From Pyrinomonadaceae bacterium (GTDB taxonomy: Bacteria > Acidobacteriota > Blastocatellia > Pyrinomonadales > Pyrinomonadaceae), in contig JACCRA010000192.1 of NCBI GenBank assembly GCA_013813825.1, positions 1 through 9,119 of the forward strand: DNA of 9,119 nt, in the 5' to 3' direction. Made by a program: the position numbers and the translations under genes. Positions 5,465 to 9,119 of this stretch are shown in pieces; position 1 is the first letter of the stretch, and every line of letters starts with the position of its first letter. The notes below the pieces were generated by a model that had not been told where the DNA came from, searched no databases, and saw only the letters and a program-made list of their open reading frames with translations.

Positions 5465-5493
5465 ATAATAATCCCGTATTTACCATTTGGCAA
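5465..5493 (-). promoter_or_regulatory. Sigma70-type promoter, probably giving a leaderless HTH mRNA
   Basis: On the minus strand TTGCCA (5493-5488) is followed after exactly 17 bp by TATTAT (5470-5465); each hexamer has one mismatch to consensus. The HTH-gene ATG begins only 7 nt beyond the -10 box, so transcription should start at or next to the A of the ATG. No Shine-Dalgarno sequence is present. On the plus strand, TTGCCCATTGG (5542-5552) mirrors the TTGCCAAATGG of the -35 region (9 of 11) and could be an operator. Confidence 0.65.
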
Positions 5494-5610
5494 GGACTTT
5501 CTAGGGGCGCGATTTTCTTTTAACTGTTTTCGCAACACCTATTGCCCATTGGAAAAGAGTTGCAGTGACATCTCTTTGTCAGACGGAAAGTAGAAAAAGG
5601 ATAAAAGACG

Positions 5611-5866
5611 ATGACACAGAGAATCCAGAACGCGATTGCCAAAGCGAAATTGGCCAAGTGCCACGTCCGCCGTTTGACGGGCCGCACTTACGAAGTTTTC
5701 AACCCCCAAAGGCCGGCGCTACACGGTGCGCTGCGAGCAGCACGAAGGCGAGCGTTTTGTGATTTGCAATTGCAATGCGGGCGCGGCCTCGCAGCCCTAC
5801 TACCACATCATCGGCGCGGCGCTCCTAGACACCGCGCTCGTCGGGGCGCAACGGCGCAGCCACTAA
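5611..5866 (+). pseudogene. Small SWIM-type zinc-finger protein, frameshifted
   Basis: From ATG 5611 (AAGGA 9 nt upstream) the product starts MTQRIQNAIAKAKLAK, then RTYEVFNP. In the CCCCC run near 5702-5706 the coding similarity moves to another frame that reads KGRRYTVRCEQHEGERFVIC, then NCNAGAASQPYYHIIGAALL, ending TAA 5864-5866. Removing one C gives a continuous protein of about 84 residues. The end resembles a SWIM domain (CxC...CxH), but the expected third Cys is Tyr in PYYH, where PCYH is expected; one base separates the two codons. SWIM domains bind nucleic acid or protein partners through zinc. The unshifted frame runs on to 5901 without family features. Decay or a homopolymer sequencing error are both possible. 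Confidence 0.7.
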
Positions 5867-5874
5867 AGGGAAAA

Positions 5875-5904
5875 GGCTTACTTGAGTGCCCGCTCAAGTA
5901 AGCC
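5875..5904. terminator. 12-bp perfect hairpin, bidirectional-type terminator
   Basis: GGCTTACTTGAG (5875-5886) and CTCAAGTAAGCC (5893-5904) pair perfectly around a 6-nt loop, eight bases after the SWIM frame stops. On the minus strand the stem is followed by TTTTCCC, a short U-run. On the plus strand only a C/T-rich tract (CCTGCTTCTC) follows, so termination should be better for leftward transcripts. Confidence 0.7.
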
Positions 5905-5949
5905 CCTGCTTCTCAAAACCCCTCCCAACCAAGAAAGGAGATTGAAGCC

Positions 5950-6183
5950 ATGAGTCTAAGCAAAAGAGAGTTTGCAGTGCAACGTGACAGGGAAGCGCCA
6001 GCGACGAGGGTCGAGCGGGCGCACCACAGCCTGCGTCACGTCTTACGCGACGTGTAAACGAGTGAGGGCCGCCTGCTCGACTACGAGACGGCCGACGGGA
6101 TGCAGCGGGCCTTGCACGCCACGCTGCGCGAATTAGAGCAGTTGACGCTCACGCCCGCCGTGACGGAAAGGCAGGTGAAGTAA
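5950..6183 (+). pseudogene. Small unknown gene with in-frame TAA at codon 36
   Basis: ATG 5950 has AAAGGAG 9 nt upstream. The frame reads MSLSKREFAVQRDREAPATR, continues to LRHVLRDV, and stops at TAA 6055-6057. Without a shift it continues TSEGRLLDYETADGMQRALH and ATLRELEQLTLTPAVTER to TAA 6181-6183. The second half reads like normal protein with an amphipathic helix, and its stop overlaps the next ATG. The whole was therefore probably a 77-codon gene now split by one base change. The 35-residue peptide may still be made. No family recognised. Confidence 0.5.
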
Positions 6184-6296
6184 TGGCAACGAAGAAAGAC
6201 ACGCGGCAACAGCAGCAGGGCGGAAAGGGGCGCTATGGCCGCGCCTCGGATGCAAGTCAGGCTTCGATGCGACCGCACAATCACCAAGGATTTTGA
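6183..6296 (+). CDS. 37-residue basic Gln/Gly-rich peptide, unknown
   Basis: ATG 6183 overlaps the preceding stop as TAATG, with GGAAAGGCAGGTGAAG upstream, very like the modules before the minus-strand genes. The product is MATKKDTRQQQQGGKGRYGR, then ASDASQASMRPHNHQGF. It is hydrophilic, basic and probably disordered. Only the coupling and RBS support it as a gene. Confidence 0.4.
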   Translation: MATKKDTRQQQQGGKGRYGRASDASQASMRPHNHQGF

Positions 6297-6404
6297 GACG
6301 AGAGCGACGTGGTTTGTGAGGAGCCACGCCGCCTTGATTTTTGCGAAGTGGGCAGGAGAAGTGGAGTGGCGTTAGTGTAAGGTAAAAGCCGGATGTGGTC
6401 GAAA

Positions 6405-6425
6405 CAGACTGCCGCCGGCGGTCTG
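6405..6425 (+). other. Hairpin upstream of the DUF1801 gene
   Basis: CAGACTGCCG CC GGCGGTCTG folds into about nine base pairs with one G-U. The 3' arm GGTCT (6419-6423) can instead pair with AGACC (6435-6439), just before the RBS AGCGGAGG. Two exclusive stems near a ribosome site could regulate translation, but this may be chance in GC-rich DNA. Confidence 0.3.
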
Positions 6426-6452
6426 ATCAGCGTTAGACCAGCGGAGGATGCA

Positions 6453-6884
6453 ATGGCGGAACTGAAGACAAAGCCGTCAAAAGACAGCGTGAGCGGCTTT
6501 CTTGGAAAGGTTGCCGATGAGACGCGACGGAATGACTGCCAAGTCATCCTCAAACTCATGGTGGAAGTGACTAAGGCTGAGCCTGAGATGTGGGGCAACA
6601 GTATTGTCGGCTTCGGTCGCTATCGGTACAAGTATGAGAGTGGGCGCGAAGGTGAGGGGATGATCACCGGCTTCTCCCCTCGGAAGAGCGACCTGACGCT
6701 TTACATCATGCCGGGCTTTGAGCCTTTCCCCGATCTCATGGGGCGTCTTGGTAAATATAAGACGGGGAAGTCCTGCCCGTACATAAAGAAGCTGGATGGT
6801 GTGGACTTAAATGTGTTGAGGGAACTAGTGGATAAATCAATTACAATGATGGCTGATAAACGTGTTGACAAACGAGTCGATTAG
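6453..6884 (+). CDS. DUF1801-family (YdhG-like) protein
   Basis: 143 residues from ATG 6453, with GGAGG 5 nt upstream; the open frame to 6393 is not needed. The motifs MWGNSIVGFGRYRYKYESGR (47-66), then TGFSPRKSDLTLYIMPGFE, then LGKYKTGKSCPYIKKLDGVD are the core of the small alpha/beta DUF1801 family. These are soluble cytoplasmic proteins of unknown biochemistry, sometimes linked to iron or stress in annotation, but that is not shown here. Length is normal and there is no break. The end (ADKRVDKRVD) has a short KRVD duplication. It stands alone, with 156 bp upstream holding a possible hairpin and no clear promoter, and 150 bp downstream to the IS holding nothing I recognise. It is probably cargo of the island. 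Confidence 0.88.
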   Translation: MAELKTKPSKDSVSGFLGKVADETRRNDCQVILKLMVEVTKAEPEMWGNSIVGFGRYRYKYESGREGEGMITGFSPRKSDLTLYIMPGFEPFPDLMGRLGKYKTGKSCPYIKKLDGVDLNVLRELVDKSITMMADKRVDKRVD

Positions 6885-7028
6885 CCTCTCCGCAAAGGCC
6901 CGATTACCGCGCCGTACGTGCGCTGTGACGAGACTTTGGCAGCCGGCACGACTCTCCCTCCTACCCCTCCAATTTCACACGGGGCAAATCGGACATCTGA
7001 TCACGAGTCTTTGCGGTGGCTCTCCCGC

Positions 7029-7034
7029 ACTTTT
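7029..7034. repeat. Left target-site duplication (ACTTTT)
   Basis: ACTTTT abuts the left inverted repeat and recurs at 8804-8809 right after the right inverted repeat. Confidence 0.8.
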
Positions 7035-8803
7035 GATACTGCTGGCGAATTCGTTTGAGCGACACTTTACCCGGTAATATGCTCCTTAAGGAGTCGAACT
7101 TTTGTTCTTACCTTGAGGAGTCTGCTGATGTCACTGCGCCCGCAAACTATGGCCCCTGTTCCGAATGAAACTACCCGGGTTGCTCGCGCTGCCTTTCCGC
7201 AGGGCAATATCTACATTCGGCTACGCGATGAACTTGGCGTGCTTTTTGCTGACGAAGATTTCGCTGCCTTGTTTCCAACTCGCGGACAACCAGCCGTCGC
7301 GCCGTGGCGCTTGGCGATGGTCACGATTATGCAGTATGTCGAAGATTTATCGGATCGTAGTGCTGCCGATGCTGTGCGCGGTCGGATTGACTGGAAGTAC
7401 GCCTTGTCGCTGGAGTTGACTGACCCCGGCTTCGACAGTTCCGTGCTGTGCGAGTTCCGCGCCCGTCTCGTTAGTGGTAACGCTGAACAACTCCTGCTCG
7501 ATAAGTTGCTGGATGTGTGCCGTGAGCGCAAGTGGTTAAAAGCTCGTGGGCGACAACGAACTGACTCGACGCACGTCCTTACGGCGGTGCGGGCACTCAA
7601 CCGTTTGCAGTGCGTCGGCGAGACTCTGCGCTATGCTCTCAACAGTTTAGCTGCTGCTGCACCAGAGTGGTTGCGCGAGCATAGCAAGCCAGAATGGGTG
7701 GAGCGTTATGCCGAGCGCGCCGTGGACTACCCAGTAGAACCCGGTAAGGAGAAGCGTCGTGCGCTCGCTGAACAGATCGGTGTTGATGGCGACGCTTTGC
7801 TGTCGGCTATCTACGCCGCTCCCGCTCCCGCTTGGTTACGCGAAGTGCCCGCCGTCGAGATGTTGCGGCGCGTATGGGTGCAGCAGTTCTGCATCAATGC
7901 CGAGTCGCTTCGCTGGCGCACAGATAAAGAAGGCATTCCTGCGTCGCGAGCAGTAATCAGTTCGCCTTATGATGCGGACGCGCGCTTCGCTCGTAAAGGC
8001 ACGACGCAATGGATCGGCTATAAAGCACATCTGACAGAAACTTGCGACGATGACTTCCCGCACCTGATCACAAACGTCGAGACCACGGCGGCTCCCATCG
8101 CCGATGGTGAGGCAACACCAGTGATTCATCAGGCGCTCAAGAAGAAAAATCTCTTGCCAGAAAAACATATCGTTGATACGGGCTACCTCGATGCGGAACT
8201 GCTCGTCACCTCACAGCGTGACTATGAGATCAATCTGCTTGGTCCCACTCGACCCAACTATCGCTGGCAGGCGCAGGAAGCGACTGGCTTCGAGGCGAAA
8301 CACTTTCAGATTGATTGGGAGCGGCAGCAGGCGACCTGTCCACTCGGGCGAACGAGTGTCAGGTGGAAGCCATCCGTTGATCGCTCCAACAACGAGGTTG
8401 TTCATATCATGTTCTCGCAGACTGATTGCCAAGCCTGCTCTAGTCGCCATCAATGTACGCGTGGCGTAGCGCGGATGATCACCGTTCGTCAACAAGCGCA
8501 CTACGAAGCGTTACAAGCAGCACGCGAGCGTGAAGCGACGGATGAGTACAAAGCTGAGTAGCGGAAGCGTGCTGGAATCGAAGGAACCGTTTTGCAGGCG
8601 GTGCGCGCTTTCGGCTTACGCCGCGCTCGCTACATTGGATACGCCAAGACGCACTTACAACATGTTATTACAGCAGTGGCAACCAACTTCATGCGCATCT
8701 CAAACTGGCTGACGGACGTACCGCTGGCTCAAACACGAAGGTCGGCATTCACGCGATTGATGACGCAGCCAGCATCGGGGTAACTGAATTCGCCAGCAGT
8801 ATC
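7035..8803 (+). mobile_element. IS1182-family insertion sequence, about 1.77 kb, with 6-bp target duplication
   Basis: The ends are perfect 18-bp inverted repeats: GATACTGCTGGCGAATTC at 7035-7052 and its complement at 8786-8803. ACTTTT lies directly outside both (7029-7034 and 8804-8809), so the element inserted here by transposition. Removing it rejoins TCTCCCGCACTTTT to GGTGATGC, with no evident gene broken. The single transposase is of IS1182 type but carries an internal amber codon, so movement would need help in trans. Confidence 0.88.
7128..8783 (+). pseudogene. IS1182-family transposase interrupted by an amber codon
   Basis: ATG 7128 has GAGGAG 7 nt upstream. The N-terminal region (RLAMVTIMQYVEDLSDRSAA, RIDWKYALSLEL, FRARL) is the conserved IS1182/IS5-like domain. 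Asp146 lies in QRTDSTHVL and Asp350 in HIVDTGYLDAELL, the first two catalytic residues. A Cys cluster follows (Cys404, 434, 437, 443). TAG at 8559-8561 replaces codon 478; the same frame continues RKRAGIEGTVLQAVRAFGLR, then ARYIGYAKTHLQHV, to TAA 8781-8783. The catalytic Glu would be 485 in AGIEG, so the 477-residue product lacks it and should be inactive. Family members usually have an aromatic residue at this point (Y-x-x-RAGIEG), so TAC or TAT to TAG is likely. Full length would be 551 positions. Confidence 0.9.
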
Positions 8804-8809
8804 ACTTTT
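8804..8809. repeat. Right target-site duplication (ACTTTT)
   Basis: Second copy of the 6-bp duplication, directly outside the right inverted repeat. Confidence 0.8.
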
Positions 8810-8875
8810 GGTGATGCAAAACTGAGCCTTCCACAAATTACATCTGAGAGTTGAAAGAGATGTTTGGGTGCGAAG

Positions 8876-8942
8876 AGACGAAGAAGATGATTAACAAGGC
8901 AAGCTCTCCCTTTCTTACCTTACCGATCATCTTCTTCGGTCT
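8876..8942. other. Large two-part stem-loop downstream of the edge gene
   Basis: CGAAGAAGATGAT (8879-8891) pairs perfectly with ATCATCTTCTTCG (8926-8938). Inside, after a 4x4 internal loop, AAGGCAAG (8896-8903) pairs with CTTACCTT (8914-8921), seven Watson-Crick pairs and one mismatch that becomes G-U on the minus strand. AGA/TCT extends the base past one bulged G. It begins 11 bases after the stop of the minus-strand gene at 8949, where a terminator or 3' stabiliser would sit. No U-run follows in either direction. Confidence 0.55.
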
Positions 8943-8948
8943 GTTGAT

Positions 8949-9119
8949 CTAACACGACGAATAATGCGCCGCTCCCAGAATCCCCAGCAACACAGCACTA
9001 CCGATGGTGACGATGTTAGGCACGTTGGCGCACAGCGTCGTCGTGGGGTCCAAGCGCTGGCTCGTCGCGGAGGCCCCGAAGTTCAAGCGAGCATCGGTGT
9101 CAGTTGTTTTGGGCGAAAC
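8949..9119 (-). CDS. C-terminal part of an unknown protein with a hydrophobic tail (partial)
   Basis: The frame is open from the window edge to TAG 8951-8949 and gives 56 residues. A polar stretch (DARLNFGASATSQRLDPTTT) is followed by LCANVPNIVTIGSAVLLGIL, then GAAHYSSC. The IVTIGSAVLLGILGAA segment could be a C-terminal membrane helix or a buried hydrophobic strand-helix. No family recognised. The gene runs out of the window, so its start and main domain are unseen. It lies on the far side of the IS1182 element and may belong to a different transcription unit. Confidence 0.45.
   Translation of the reverse strand, partial: VSPKTTDTDARLNFGASATSQRLDPTTTLCANVPNIVTIGSAVLLGILGAAHYSSC

Noticed and set aside
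5566..5581. TGACA/TGTCA inverted repeat as an operator for the divergent units
   Set aside because: The arms are only 5 bp and no second copy was seen.
3735..8561. Alternative genetic code or stop-codon recoding
   Set aside because: TAA, TAG and TGA are all used as ordinary ends of intact neighbouring genes, and the internal stops are of different kinds.
223..8909. 12-bp match between GGAGAGCTTGCC (223-234) and GGCAAGCTCTCC (8898-8909) in opposite orientation
   Set aside because: Several matches of this length are expected by chance in 9 kb, and the surroundings share nothing.
8887..8952. 21-residue hydrophobic peptide frame (MINKASSPFLTLPIIFFGLLI)
   Set aside because: It overlaps the large stem-loop, has only a weak RBS and lies opposite a longer frame; a hairpin explains the sequence better.

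Overview
The window is a GC-rich stretch of accessory bacterial DNA. It looks like a plasmid backbone or an integrated plasmid-like island, bounded and broken by insertion sequences. I see no tRNA, rRNA or CRISPR array. The winged-helix replication-type protein next to ParA, the many tiny overlapping genes and the IS1-, IS4- and IS1182-type elements suit an environmental bacterium. Acidobacteriota is my guess from general protein resemblance, at low confidence.

Layout: 1-173 is the remnant of an IS1-type insA gene. It is cut by an IS4-superfamily element (174-1604) with an intact-looking transposase and imperfect terminal repeats. The right end of that element also supplies the stop codon of the next gene. 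Neither flank forms an obvious target duplication, so the element sits at a rearrangement junction. From 1599 to 5457 all genes are on the minus strand and read right to left: an excisionase/MerR-type helix-turn-helix protein, a DUF4440 (NTF2-like) protein, three small unknown proteins (one with a CxxC/CH metal-binding pattern), a BrnT-type toxin gene broken by a stop codon, a small partner gene, a ParA ATPase, and a winged-helix replication-type protein overlapping parA. Most junctions are 1-4 bp overlaps or short gaps, and near-identical purine-rich ribosome-binding modules recur at several of them. A good promoter lies so close to the first gene that its mRNA should be leaderless. The replication-type gene carries nine TCTGTCC/GGACAGA repeats and an AT-rich block inside its own coding sequence, the arrangement known from lambda O-type origins.

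On the plus strand, 5611-6296 holds a frameshifted SWIM-type zinc-finger gene, a strong hairpin terminator, a small gene with an in-frame stop, and a 37-codon gene. A DUF1801-family gene follows (6453-6884). An IS1182-type element (7035-8803) then sits in a 6-bp target duplication. Its transposase has an amber codon just upstream of the catalytic glutamate. The right edge has a large hairpin and the C-terminal 56 residues of an unknown minus-strand protein with a hydrophobic tail.

Taken together: ParA plus the replication-type protein form a putative replication/partition module, the brnT pair is a damaged toxin-antitoxin unit, and the rest is small accessory cargo. Four genes carry a single stop codon or frameshift and two more are cut by the left IS, so the region is either decaying or the assembly contains errors.
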